Shown here: positions 1 through 7,231 of the stretch, piece after piece | Layout: each line of letters opens with the position of its first letter | Position numbering within the stretch: position 1 is the stretch's first letter | DNA from: Elusimicrobiota bacterium | GTDB lineage: Bacteria; Elusimicrobiota; Elusimicrobia; UBA1565; UBA9628 | Assembly (NCBI GenBank): GCA_016212795.1 | Contig: JACRDT010000048.1 | Location: 1 to 64,000 of the forward strand | DNA length: 64,000 bases | Reading direction: 5' to 3' | Made by a program: the position numbers and the translations under genes | The notes under the pieces: model-generated | Database searches by the model: none | What the model saw: the letters and a program-made list of their open reading frames with translations, nothing else | What the model was told of the DNA's origin: nothing

Positions 1-59
1 ACCAGGAACTCGGCCTGCCGACCCGCGCCCAGCGTCCCGCCATCCTCGATGCGGCCTGA
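1..59 (+). CDS. C-terminal end of a truncated gene
   Basis: An open frame enters from the left edge and stops at TGA 57-59, giving an 18-residue tail rich in Ala, Leu, Pro and Arg. The GC-rich codon use matches the bulk of the window. Too little is left to name it, and that the frame is coding is itself only likely. Confidence 0.35.
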   Translation, partial: QELGLPTRAQRPAILDAA

Positions 60-128
60 GCCCAAGCGCCGCAAATCCTGCCTTGCGAGCTGGCTCTGTT
101 TTCGTTAGCAGGACTGGCTCACTTCTCG

Positions 129-404
129 TTGGCGTCCGGGGGAGTAGACGATTTTCACGGGAAATGCACACCGCCTAGCCCCTGCAAGCCGTCACAGCCA
201 CCGAACCCTTGCAAGCCTTCGGAACCGCCTAGCCCCTGCAAGCCGTCACAGCCACCGAACCCCTGCAAGCCTTCGGAGCCTCCACCCACCCCATGCAAAC
301 CCTCGGAACCACCGAGTCCTTGCAAACCCTCCGAGCCGCCCAGTCCCTGCCGTCCGTCCGAGCCACCCAATCCCTGTCATCCCTCGGATCCGCCACCGCT
401 TTGA
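129..404 (+). CDS. Pro/Cys-rich nonapeptide repeat protein, candidate modified peptide
   Basis: From a TTG at 129 this encodes 91 residues. After about 12 residues it is a string of eight near-identical nine-residue units of the type PCKPSEPPS / PCKPSQPPN, so nine cysteines lie about every nine residues. Neighbouring units differ mostly at third codon positions (ccc/cct/ccg, aag/aaa, tcg/tcc/tca), which indicates translation in this frame. The frame stays open upstream to 60 and reads a hydrophobic, signal-like stretch (LALFSLAGLAHFSLASGG) but has no ATG, GTG or TTG there, so the true start is unresolved (CTG at 78 or 90 is possible). It lies in the same low-GC block as a radical SAM/SPASM maturase and a metallopeptidase. 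A structural, secreted Pro-rich protein is the main alternative. Confidence 0.5.
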   Translation: MASGGVDDFHGKCTPPSPCKPSQPPNPCKPSEPPSPCKPSQPPNPCKPSEPPPTPCKPSEPPSPCKPSEPPSPCRPSEPPNPCHPSDPPPL

Positions 405-427
405 AGGCCTGATAGTTCTTCACCGGG

Positions 428-459
428 ATTCTGCCACGGTTCCTTTGGCGTGGCAGAAT
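428..459. terminator. Hairpin between convergent genes
   Basis: A perfect 11-bp inverted repeat (ATTCTGCCACG / CGTGGCAGAAT) with a 10-nt loop lies 24 nt after the stop of the repeat-peptide gene and faces the end of the metallopeptidase gene. There is no long T-run. It is placed like a bidirectional terminator. Confidence 0.5.
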
Positions 460-580
460 AGTATTGGCATTTCATGGTGTGCGGGTTGGCGCATACGAGC
501 GATTGATGTGTTGAATTCGGATTGATTTCGACGGGGTGAGGGGGCGTCAGGTCAGGGAGCGGCGTCAAGCGTTCGGAGCT

Positions 581-2116
581 TCAGTTCAGGGGAGTCCAAA
601 CTTCTTCACATATCTTCCATTCCGGTCCGGTCTTCTCTAGTCGGTAAACAATGCGATACTTGAGCCCGTCGTTGAAGTATCTTACGGTTTCGACTGCCGC
701 CGATTGGTTATTCCTTGTATCAAGCCTGGAAATCCTTTTGATTTCAGTCCGCTCAAGTCCTTTCGCATAATAAGCTATGTCTCCGGCATGAAGGGAATCG
801 CGTTCTCTTATTGACGGGCAATAGGTGCTTTCGAGAGCTTTGGAATCGTGGGAAGATGCTGCGGAGTCCTGTAACGAAAAGATGTTGGCTATAGCTTTTT
901 CATCCTCGGCCTTAAGGCGAGGGTGATTCCTGGCGCTATGGGTTGATACGGTTTCATCTCGCCTGGCTTGCTGAAAATCGGTGCCGATAAGAACGGCATT
1001 CAATCCGTCTTCGTGTATCTTCCACCCGGCCTCCAACTTCTCTAATCGATAAGATATTTTTAGCTTCTGGCCATTTCTCAAATGCCTGATAGTACGTGCA
1101 AGCACAGAGGGGCCATTCTTGAGGCCCAGGCTGTGAACACGCACAATCTCGGTGCGAGTCAGCTGGCTTGCATAGAATGCTAAGTTGTCTGAAAGATGAG
1201 GGATCAACTGTTTGGCTTGAGAATCAAAAGTGCTTGCAAACGCTTGAGGATCGTGAGAGGCGACTGCCGCGTCCTGCGATGCAAACAGATTCTTTATCGC
1301 GGTTAAGTCGCCTTCCGGGAGACGACGCGGTTCCTTGTGATGGCGTGAAACTTCCTCATTCCACGTGTCTTCCAGAGCCTTCAGGGAGACTGTATAGATG
1401 GCGAGGAACTGCTTCTCGAAGCTAGTCAAGCGCTCCTCACGGGGATCGATAGCTATCTTGGTAGTAGCCGCGTAGAGCCTGCGGAACTTCTCCCAGCCGT
1501 AAGAATCAACCAGAAACCGCACGAAAGAACCGGCTTTCGCATAATTGCATCTACTGTGGTGGAACGAGGAGTATTCAAAATCCTTGTCCGGCTCTACTCT
1601 AAGCCATGTCCGCTCTCCGTATATGCGGACGCAGGAGGAAGCCTCCTCGTGCATGTCTCTGCCGGACTGATCGAGGATTTCGGCCAATCCTTCTGCAAGT
1701 ATAGGTAGTTCATGGCGGCCCCCAGATAGACGGCAGGAAATGAGGTGCGCCAATTCATGGCCATAATGGGTGCGCTCGTAACTTGGAGAAAAGTCGAAGT
1801 AGTTGACGGAGGCTCCGGAACAATCGTTGAAGGCCTTGCCTGTGCCTTGTCCGCTTTCGGTAGATTCACGCGTCGGGTAGAGGTAGATGGAAATCTTCTG
1901 GCCTGGCACAACACCCAGAGCGGTCGTGATGACGCTAAGCGCCTTTTCCCGTTTTGCTATGATTTGGCCCAGATCCCGTTCTGCGGCCGTGCCTTCGACA
2001 TAATAGAAGACGAAATGGGCACTTTCAGATGAGACAAAGACCGGCTGTTCAGCGAAGCCAGCGCCCGCCAAAATGAGTAAACAGATGCTCTCTGCCAAGC
2101 GAAACAGCCAACGCAT
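581..2116 (-). CDS. Secreted gluzincin-like metallopeptidase with two tandem NTF2-like domains
   Basis: 511 residues with a clear N-terminal signal peptide (hydrophobic LLILAGAGFA). The catalytic part carries HELAH (H120, E121, H124) and a downstream AEGLAE (E142), the zinc-ligand layout of Peptidase_MA-like gluzincins. Residues from about 265 to the end hold two similar segments of about 110 residues, each starting near AIxNxFxxQDxAxxSHD and ending WKIxE, typical of SnoaL/NTF2-like folds. It is probably periplasmic or secreted. It is divergent from the radical SAM gene and convergent with the Cys-repeat gene, so cleavage of a peptide from that locus is conceivable but not shown. Base composition is much lower in GC than the window average, suggesting transfer. 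Confidence 0.75.
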   Translation of the reverse strand: MRWLFRLAESICLLILAGAGFAEQPVFVSSESAHFVFYYVEGTAAERDLGQIIAKREKALSVITTALGVVPGQKISIYLYPTRESTESGQGTGKAFNDCSGASVNYFDFSPSYERTHYGHELAHLISCRLSGGRHELPILAEGLAEILDQSGRDMHEEASSCVRIYGERTWLRVEPDKDFEYSSFHHSRCNYAKAGSFVRFLVDSYGWEKFRRLYAATTKIAIDPREERLTSFEKQFLAIYTVSLKALEDTWNEEVSRHHKEPRRLPEGDLTAIKNLFASQDAAVASHDPQAFASTFDSQAKQLIPHLSDNLAFYASQLTRTEIVRVHSLGLKNGPSVLARTIRHLRNGQKLKISYRLEKLEAGWKIHEDGLNAVLIGTDFQQARRDETVSTHSARNHPRLKAEDEKAIANIFSLQDSAASSHDSKALESTYCPSIRERDSLHAGDIAYYAKGLERTEIKRISRLDTRNNQSAAVETVRYFNDGLKYRIVYRLEKTGPEWKICEEVWTPLN

Positions 2117-2150
2117 GTTATCATGCTATAAATCTCGCCCTATCGAGTCA
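2117..2150. promoter_or_regulatory. Divergent promoter region
   Basis: Plus strand: TATAAA at 2126-2131 preceded by TGC (extended -10), about 20 nt before an ATG at 2151. Minus strand: TTGACT, 17 nt, then TAGCAT (complement of ATGCTA at 2123-2128), ending 6 nt before the metallopeptidase ATG at 2116. The two -10 elements overlap, so the divergent genes probably compete for polymerase. Confidence 0.5.
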
Positions 2151-2234
2151 ATGAGTCGCTGGGGAGTGCCGAACCGCTTATATCGTGTTGGGCCGCAGAA
2201 GCTAGGGTCTTGGGATTGTACCGATGTACTATAG
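2151..2234 (+). CDS. Possible 27-residue peptide overlapping the maturase start
   Basis: ATG 2151 to TAG 2232-2234 encodes 27 residues (begins MSRWGVPNRLY, ends SWDCTDVL, one Cys) and overlaps the first 11 nt of the radical SAM gene. It is the first frame after the divergent promoter, which is where RiPP precursors and regulatory leader peptides usually sit. No Shine-Dalgarno is visible. It could be chance; I list it because of the position. Confidence 0.25.
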   Translation: MSRWGVPNRLYRVGPQKLGSWDCTDVL

Positions 2235-3477
2235 GCTACGAGACCACTGCCATCTGATCCTTGGCGCTTTGCGCGGTGCGATATATGATTTGCAGGCAGG
2301 CAGAGTCTATTCCATAAACCGCCGGGCCGTTGAGATGCTTCAAAGATATCAAACATGTCCTATCGATGGCATCTTGACTTCCCGCTCTGCGGACGCGGTG
2401 GCTTGCCGTGAATTCTTCGACAAGTTGAGCGCTATGAATCTCGGCGCTATCTACTTTGAAGCTCCACCAGAGAAGGCTCAAGAGGTTTTAGCTTCGGCGC
2501 CTGCGCAGTTCCGGTTCTTGTGGCTGGAGCTGACGTCAGCATGCAACAATTCCTGTGTTCACTGCTACTCGGCCAGCGGACGGCAGGGGGACAATGACCG
2601 AGTTCCTAAAGAGCGTTGGCTTTCTCTCATCGCTGAGGCCCGGAAGGAAGGAGCGAGCGCCCTGCAATTCATCGGTGGCGAGCCGTTGCTGGTGCCATAT
2701 TGGCGAGAGCTGGTGCGCGAGGCTGGAAATCAGAAGTACGGCTCCGTGGAGATCTTCACGAACGGAACCCTCATAGATGATGGCTGCGTCAGCTTCTTCA
2801 AAGAACATGGGGTCCGGGTGGCTACGACGATCTATGGGGCAGACGCAGGGCCTCATGACCGCGTGACCGGAAACGCCGGGAGCTTTGATAAGACTCTTGC
2901 GGCCTTGAGGAGATTGGTGGCCAGCAATATCCCGACAAGAGCCGCCTCGATTATCAGCAGATTAAATGAGGATGAAGCAGAGAAGATTCAGGACTTCTGT
3001 AAGAGTCTCGGCGTGAAATCAGGATGGCCTGATGTCGTGCGGCCGACAGGCCGTGGGAACGATCCGGATATTCTCCCGCGACATTATCAGCGAGCCCCTG
3101 TCCGACCACCTTTTCGTACTGGGCGGAGCTCGTTTTATCGGGCCCGGCAATTCAACAGCTGTTTCTCTGGAAAAATCGCGATCACGCCTAGGGGTGATGT
3201 GCTTCCTTGTATATTCGCGCGCAGTCAGATATGTGGGAATGTGTTAGAGGCACCGCTCAAGGAAGTGATTTGGGGCGAGGCATTGCAGAGGTGCTGGAAC
3301 ACCACCAAGGACGTTGTCGAGAAGTGTATGGATTGCGAATATCGCTACGCATGCGAAGACTGCCGACCATTGGCTCAGGGGCAGGACCCCTTGAAGTGCT
3401 GGCTCAGCAGATCGCAAGGGTGTTCCTACGATCCTTATTCTGGGAAATGGCCGGTTGATATCTCGCTGGCTTCGTGA
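2224..3477 (+). CDS. Radical SAM/SPASM peptide maturase with N-terminal RRE-like region
   Basis: 417 residues. The radical SAM motif CNNSCVHC (C107, C111, C114) binds the SAM-cleaving 4Fe-4S cluster. The C-terminal SPASM region has an upstream Cys followed by GDVLPC, then CMDC (C368, C371), C377, C380, C392 and a terminal C400 followed by SYDPYSGKW, as in SPASM peptide maturases of the grasp-with-spasm and geopeptide type. The first ~45 residues (GAIYDLQAGRVYSI) resemble the leader-recognising N-terminus of those enzymes. The likely role is installing a crosslink or epimerisation on a ribosomal peptide. Candidate substrates are the Cys-repeat protein at 129-404 and the 27-residue frame at its own start. 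It is low in GC, like its neighbours. Substrate assignment is inference. Confidence 0.8.
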   Translation: MYYRLRDHCHLILGALRGAIYDLQAGRVYSINRRAVEMLQRYQTCPIDGILTSRSADAVACREFFDKLSAMNLGAIYFEAPPEKAQEVLASAPAQFRFLWLELTSACNNSCVHCYSASGRQGDNDRVPKERWLSLIAEARKEGASALQFIGGEPLLVPYWRELVREAGNQKYGSVEIFTNGTLIDDGCVSFFKEHGVRVATTIYGADAGPHDRVTGNAGSFDKTLAALRRLVASNIPTRAASIISRLNEDEAEKIQDFCKSLGVKSGWPDVVRPTGRGNDPDILPRHYQRAPVRPPFRTGRSSFYRARQFNSCFSGKIAITPRGDVLPCIFARSQICGNVLEAPLKEVIWGEALQRCWNTTKDVVEKCMDCEYRYACEDCRPLAQGQDPLKCWLSRSQGCSYDPYSGKWPVDISLAS

Positions 3478-3585
3478 TACTTGCCTATGTTTCACAACAC
3501 CGGACCGGCTGTTTCTCGTCGGGGATATGGCGTGCGACCAAGACGGCTCGAGGGGTTTGGGTGGGGAATCGGCCCAGCGGGATAC

Positions 3586-3602
3586 AGACGCAACGGACTT
3601 AT
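3586..3602 (+). repeat. 17-bp copy of the tRNA-Leu anticodon arm (possible att remnant)
   Basis: CAGACGCAACGGACTTA here is identical to the D-loop/anticodon segment of the tRNA-Leu about 200 bp downstream. It sits in 3478-3772, a 295-bp stretch without a convincing gene. That stretch also has a small hairpin (GCTTTTG/CAAAAGC at 3684-3702). The copy may mark the edge of an integrated element using the tRNA as target. No integrase gene remains in view. Confidence 0.45.
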
Positions 3603-3772
3603 AGCCCGGAGCAGTGCCTTGAAGTCCTTTTCACTTACTGGCCTCTCGTCGAGACTTTGTGATGCGCACTGTATCGCGCACGGGCTTTTGGGCCTCAAAA
3701 GCTACGTTAATGCTACGCTCGGTTAAAACCAGTTTTGGAATCCGCTCGAAAAGTGCTGTAATCATCAGCGAA

Positions 3773-3856
3773 GGGCAGGTGGCGGAACTGGCAGACGCAA
3801 CGGACTTAAAATCCGTTGCCCGCAAGGGCGTGCGGGTTCGACTCCCGCCCTGCCCA
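3773..3856 (+). tRNA. tRNA-Leu (anticodon TAA)
   Basis: 84 nt with acceptor GGGCAGG/CCTGCCC, discriminator A, anticodon loop ACTTAAAAT (anticodon TAA), a long variable arm (GCCCGCAAGGGCGT) typical of class II tRNAs, and T-loop GGTTCGACTCC. CCA is not encoded. It marks the right border of the low-GC block. Confidence 0.95.
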
Positions 3857-3955
3857 TATCACTCGCCTCCCCCGCGGGGAGGCGAGTAGCTGAGGGGGCA
3901 GATGCCGTGTCGTCAGAATGCTTCCCCCCGCGGGGAGGCGAGTAGCTGAGGGGGC
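3855..3955 (+). repeat. Family A palindrome, 1.5 copies
   Basis: A full copy (3855-3915) and a partial one (3921-3955) of the interspersed palindrome, in plus orientation: CACTCGCC TCCCCCGCGGGGA GGCGAGTAGC followed by TGAGGGGGC and GATGCCGTGTCGTCA. They fill the space between the tRNA and psd. Confidence 0.85.
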
Positions 3956-3977
3956 GAGCGCTGTCGCTGTTTGGATC

Positions 3978-4622
3978 ATGGGAATAGCCAAGCCGGGCTT
4001 GACGTACGTCTCGTACGGGGTGGCGGCGGTGGCCGTCGGCTGGACCATCGCCAGGTTCCCCGCCATCTACTCGCTCGGGATCGTCCTGCAGTTCCTGGGC
4101 CTGCTGTTCGCGCTGTTCAGCTGCTACTTCTTCAGGGACCCGGAGCGGCCGCTGCCGGCCGACCCGATGATGATCTACTCGCCGGGCGACGGGAAGGTCC
4201 TGAGCGTCGAGCATGAGGGCAAGGACGGCGGCCTGACCCTGCGCATCTTCCTCTCCGTCATGGACGTCCACGTGCAGCGCTCGCCCTGCGCCGGGACGGT
4301 GGAGTGGGTCCGGCGGCACGCCGGCGCCTTCGCGCCGGCGATGCAGCCCCACGCCAGGACCAACGCCCGCGTCGAGCTGTGCGTCCGGCCCGAGGGCCGC
4401 GACCCGGTCGTGGTCGAGCAGATCGTGGGCATCATCGCCCGGCGCATCGAGTGCTGGGCCGGCCAGGGCGAGAAGCTCGCCGCGGGCCAGCGCTACGGCA
4501 TCATCCATTTCGGCTCGCAGGTGGCGGTGCGCTTCCCGCCCTCGGCCAAGTGCACGGCCAGGGTCGGCGAGAGGGTCGTGGGCGGGGTCTCGGTGGTGGG
4601 GGAATGGACAGGCAAACGCTGA
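3978..4622 (+). CDS. psd: Phosphatidylserine decarboxylase proenzyme (short type)
   Basis: About 214 residues from ATG 3978. It converts phosphatidylserine to phosphatidylethanolamine at the inner membrane. Two hydrophobic N-terminal segments are followed by FRDPER, YSPGDGKV and VMDVHVQRSPCAG motifs of the short Psd class. Cleavage to form the pyruvoyl group is expected at the Gly-Ser of IHFGSQV near the C-terminus. An upstream in-frame ATG at 3918 would add 20 residues read from the palindrome and is unlikely. pssA overlaps its last codons, so synthesis and decarboxylation of PS are coupled. Confidence 0.93.
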   Translation: MGIAKPGLTYVSYGVAAVAVGWTIARFPAIYSLGIVLQFLGLLFALFSCYFFRDPERPLPADPMMIYSPGDGKVLSVEHEGKDGGLTLRIFLSVMDVHVQRSPCAGTVEWVRRHAGAFAPAMQPHARTNARVELCVRPEGRDPVVVEQIVGIIARRIECWAGQGEKLAAGQRYGIIHFGSQVAVRFPPSAKCTARVGERVVGGVSVVGEWTGKR

Positions 4623-5461
4623 AGCGCGGCGGCAAGGTCATCGCGCCCTCGTTCTTCACGGTCGGGAACATGGCGTGCGGCTTCTACGCGCTCATGGCCT
4701 CGCACCGGATGGAGATGACGGCCGCGGCCACGGCCATCTTCGTGGGCATCGTCTTCGACATCCTCGACGGCAGGGTCGCCCGGCTCATCCACGCGGAGTC
4801 CACCTTCGGCGTCGAGATCGACTCGCTGGCCGATTTCCTGACCTTCGGCATCGCCCCGGCGCACATGATGTACGCCTTCATCCTGAAGGACTACGGCGTG
4901 TGGGGCTCGATGATGGCGTTCCTTTTCGCCATGTGCGGGGGGCTGAGGCTCGCCCGGTTCAACGCCCTGGTGCACGACTCGGGCGGGAGCAAGACCCATT
5001 TCACGGGCCTGCCCATCCCGGCCGGGGCGGCCTTCCTGGGCGCGTTCGTGCTGCTCTACCAGATCGTCGAGGAGGGCAAGCCCGCCCACACGTGGAGGCT
5101 CCTGATGGACAAGGTCTCCTACCTCTACGCGCTGACGCCGCTGATGGTCGTCGCGCTGGCCTTCCTGATGATCTCCACCATCCCCTACCCGGCGTTCAAG
5201 GCGGGCAAGCTGTGGGAGCGCCACGAGATCGACGGCGACGAGAACGGCGACGGCGCGACCATCCTGCCGCCCCGCTCGGTCATGATCCTCGTCGGGGGCG
5301 CGGTCGCGGGCTTTGTGTTCTTCGTCTACCCGCAGTGCGCGCTCTTCATCGCGACCATCGTCTACGTCTTGTCGGGGCCGTCGGTCTGGGTGTCCCGGGT
5401 CATGGGGTTCGGGGCCGGGCCGGCGAGCAATCGACCAGAAGAGCCCGTCCGTCCGTCTTGA
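4604..5461 (+). CDS. pssA: CDP-diacylglycerol--serine O-phosphatidyltransferase
   Basis: 285 residues, starting at ATG 4604 inside the end of psd. Membrane CDP-alcohol phosphatidyltransferase with the full signature DG-x2-AR-x8-G-x3-D-x3-D (begins DGRVAR, ends DSLAD) and several transmembrane segments. It makes phosphatidylserine from CDP-diacylglycerol and serine, the substrate for the preceding Psd. The reading frame is also open upstream, but only as a shadow of psd. Its 3' end overlaps the convergent LssY_C-like gene by 62 bp. Confidence 0.93.
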   Translation: MDRQTLKRGGKVIAPSFFTVGNMACGFYALMASHRMEMTAAATAIFVGIVFDILDGRVARLIHAESTFGVEIDSLADFLTFGIAPAHMMYAFILKDYGVWGSMMAFLFAMCGGLRLARFNALVHDSGGSKTHFTGLPIPAGAAFLGAFVLLYQIVEEGKPAHTWRLLMDKVSYLYALTPLMVVALAFLMISTIPYPAFKAGKLWERHEIDGDENGDGATILPPRSVMILVGGAVAGFVFFVYPQCALFIATIVYVLSGPSVWVSRVMGFGAGPASNRPEEPVRPS

Positions 5462-6113
5462 ACTCGTAGCCCTTGTCGTTGGCCCCGCTCCTGGGGATCT
5501 GGGGGAGGTCCACCCAGCTCATCCGAACCCCCGAGCTTTCGAGGCTCCAGGCGATGAAATCCCGCTCCTTGTCCATGTTGGGGTCGGGCCGGTGGGAGAG
5601 GTCGCTCCAGCGGATGGCGAGGTCGTGGTTCCCGCTGCCCCACCACAGCTCCCGGCCCTCGCGGTCCGCGAAGCCCGTCCGCCAGAGCCGGAAGTGATGG
5701 CGGGACACGATGGGGGTCTCGACTTGGGCCCAGTTCATGTCCTGGGGCCTGCCCAGGAGGCGGTAGATGTTGAAGGGTGGGAACCGGGCGAGCTTTTGGC
5801 GGGTCGCGAGCTCGAGCAGGCCCGCCCGCACGCTGGCCGGGACGCTGAGCGGGACCTCGGTCCAGCCCGCGCCCCGCAGGGCGTCGGCCACCTCGGCGGC
5901 CGTTCCCCAGAAGGCCAGGTTCAGCGGGTCGCCGTCGCGGCCTCCCCGGCCCGCGTTGCGCGCCGGCAGGACCTTGAGCGCGCCGCCGAGCCTGTCCGGC
6001 TCGACGAGGCGGACCTCGGGGGGCGGCGCCGCGGCGGGCCGGAGCTTGTCCCAGAAGAGCCCGCCCGCGGCGAGGGCCGCGGCCGCCAGCGACGCCCAGC
6101 CCCGCCGGGTCAT
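5400..6113 (-). CDS. LssY_C-domain-like exported protein
   Basis: 237 residues with an N-terminal hydrophobic anchor (WASLAAAALAAGGLFW). The rest resembles the LssY C-terminal domain: GDPLNLAFWGTAAEVADALRGAGW, then PPFNIYRLLGRPQDM, RHHFRLWRTG, WWGSGNHD and DKERDFIAWSL. The domain is often found with membrane lipid phosphatases, but its reaction is not established. ATG 6113 overlaps the TGA of the glycosyltransferase upstream (ATGA), so it is the last gene of the minus-strand glycan operon. Confidence 0.7.
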   Translation of the reverse strand: MTRRGWASLAAAALAAGGLFWDKLRPAAAPPPEVRLVEPDRLGGALKVLPARNAGRGGRDGDPLNLAFWGTAAEVADALRGAGWTEVPLSVPASVRAGLLELATRQKLARFPPFNIYRLLGRPQDMNWAQVETPIVSRHHFRLWRTGFADREGRELWWGSGNHDLAIRWSDLSHRPDPNMDKERDFIAWSLESSGVRMSWVDLPQIPRSGANDKGYEFKTDGRALLVDCSPARPRTP

Positions 6114-7231
6114 GGGGCGCCCCGGGCCGGCAGCGAGTCGTAGAGCCGGCTGTAGCTGGCCGCGACCGACGCCCATCCGAAGCGGCGCGCCTTCTCGAGG
6201 GCTCCCTTGCCCAGGCGCGCGCGAAGGCCCGGGTCGGCCGCGAGCCTCGCCATCGCGCGGGTCAGGCCGCGGGTGTCGCCCGGCTCGACGAGGAGGCCGC
6301 TGACGCCGTGCTCCACGGCCTCCGCCACGCCCCCGACGGCGGAGGCGATGACGGCCTTGCCCCGGGCCATGGCCTCCAGGAGCGCCATCGGAAGGTTCTC
6401 CTGGCGCGAAGGCAGGACGAAGAAGAGGCACTCCTCCATCAGCCGGCCCACCTCGGCCGGGCCGCGGGCGCCCAGGAGGCGCGCTTGCCGGCCCAAGCCG
6501 AGCCTGTCGGCGAACCGGCGCGTCCGGCCGCGGGTCTGGTCCGGCCCGCAGACCGCCAGGTCGAGGCTCGAGCCTCGCGAGGCCAGGTCCGCGAAGGCCA
6601 GCAGGAGGAGGTCGGTCCCCTTGTAGGCCGCCAGCCGGCCCACGCACAGGGCGAACGGCCGGCGCGGCCTGGGCCGGCAGGCCCAGGGCCCGCGGGCCGG
6701 CGCGTCCACGCCGTTGGGGATCACGAAGGATTTCGGGCGGGTCTCCGGCAGGGAGTCGACGAGCTCCCTGAGCCCGGCAGCCGAGACCGCGGTGACGGCG
6801 TCGGCCCTCCGCGCGAGGCGGCCGAAGGCCTTGGGGTGCTCGACGAGCTCGAGGGAGGCGCCCTGGTGGGTCAGGACCACGCGGACTCCCTCCGGCAGCC
6901 GCGCCTTCTCCAGGTAGCCGAACCCGCGGCTGAAGAACTGGATGTGGCAGACGTCGATCCCGCCGGCCAGGAGCCGCTCCAGGCGTCGTCTGGCTTCGGC
7001 GGGCCTCAACCCGTCCCGGGGCGGGAAGACCGCCACGTCGTGGCCCAGGTCGGACAGCCCGGCGCTGAGCGCCCGGGCCACGCGGGCGTGGGCGGGGTCC
7101 TGGACGGAGGGCAGGGCCAGGGCGATGCGTAGCCGCTCGCCCCCCCGTCGGGGGGGCGAGCAGCGGGGGGGTTGTCGTGAGCCTCCCCCCGCGGGGGAGG
7201 CGAGCATTGAGGGGGGCTGATTCCGTTTCAT
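6110..7231 (-). CDS. Glycosyltransferase family 4
   Basis: 373 residues. GT-B fold retaining transferase: N-terminal acceptor domain (HIQFFSRGFGY, VLTHQGASLELVEH, AVTAVSAAGLREL), then the donor domain with LCVGRLAAYKGTDLLL and the E-x7-E type motif in LPSRQENLPMALLEAMARGKAVIAS. The start is unusual. ATG 7231 overlaps the stop of the kinase gene (TAATG), and the first ~34 residues (MKRNQPPSMLASPAGGG...) are read from two tandem family A palindromes; no start codon lies closer to the conserved RIALALPSVQ. A 28-bp family B element (6661-6688) is read within it. Confidence 0.85.
   Translation of the reverse strand: MKRNQPPSMLASPAGGGSRQPPRCSPPRRGGERLRIALALPSVQDPAHARVARALSAGLSDLGHDVAVFPPRDGLRPAEARRRLERLLAGGIDVCHIQFFSRGFGYLEKARLPEGVRVVLTHQGASLELVEHPKAFGRLARRADAVTAVSAAGLRELVDSLPETRPKSFVIPNGVDAPARGPWACRPRPRRPFALCVGRLAAYKGTDLLLLAFADLASRGSSLDLAVCGPDQTRGRTRRFADRLGLGRQARLLGARGPAEVGRLMEECLFFVLPSRQENLPMALLEAMARGKAVIASAVGGVAEAVEHGVSGLLVEPGDTRGLTRAMARLAADPGLRARLGKGALEKARRFGWASVAASYSRLYDSLPARGAP
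6661..6688 (-). repeat. Family B palindrome core inside a glycosyltransferase
   Basis: 28 bp centred on CCTGGGCCGGCAGGCCCAGG, practically identical to the cores at 22059-22086 and, inverted, near 39699-39727. Read in frame as a Pro/Arg/Gly-rich loop. Confidence 0.7.
7135..7231 (-). repeat. Tandem family A palindromes
   Basis: Two copies, one with a CCCCCCCG/CGGGGGGG stem (7135-7179) and one with CCTCCCCC/GGGGGAGG (7180-7231). They form the translated N-terminus of the glycosyltransferase at 6110-7231 and begin with the ATG AAA CGG typical of the family. Confidence 0.85.

Noticed and set aside
155..370. Minus-strand open frame opposite the Cys-repeat gene (GLGGSEGLQG repeats)
   Set aside because: It is open only because the 27-bp repeat has no stops on the other strand. 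The base changes between units fall on the third codon positions of the plus frame.
3474..3726. Short frames between the maturase gene and tRNA-Leu
   Set aside because: Overlapping frames on both strands without recognisable domains, start signals or codon bias; treated as non-coding.
4304..4603. Long N-terminal extension of PssA
   Set aside because: The frame is open upstream only as an Arg-rich shadow of psd; ATG 4604 gives the normal family length.
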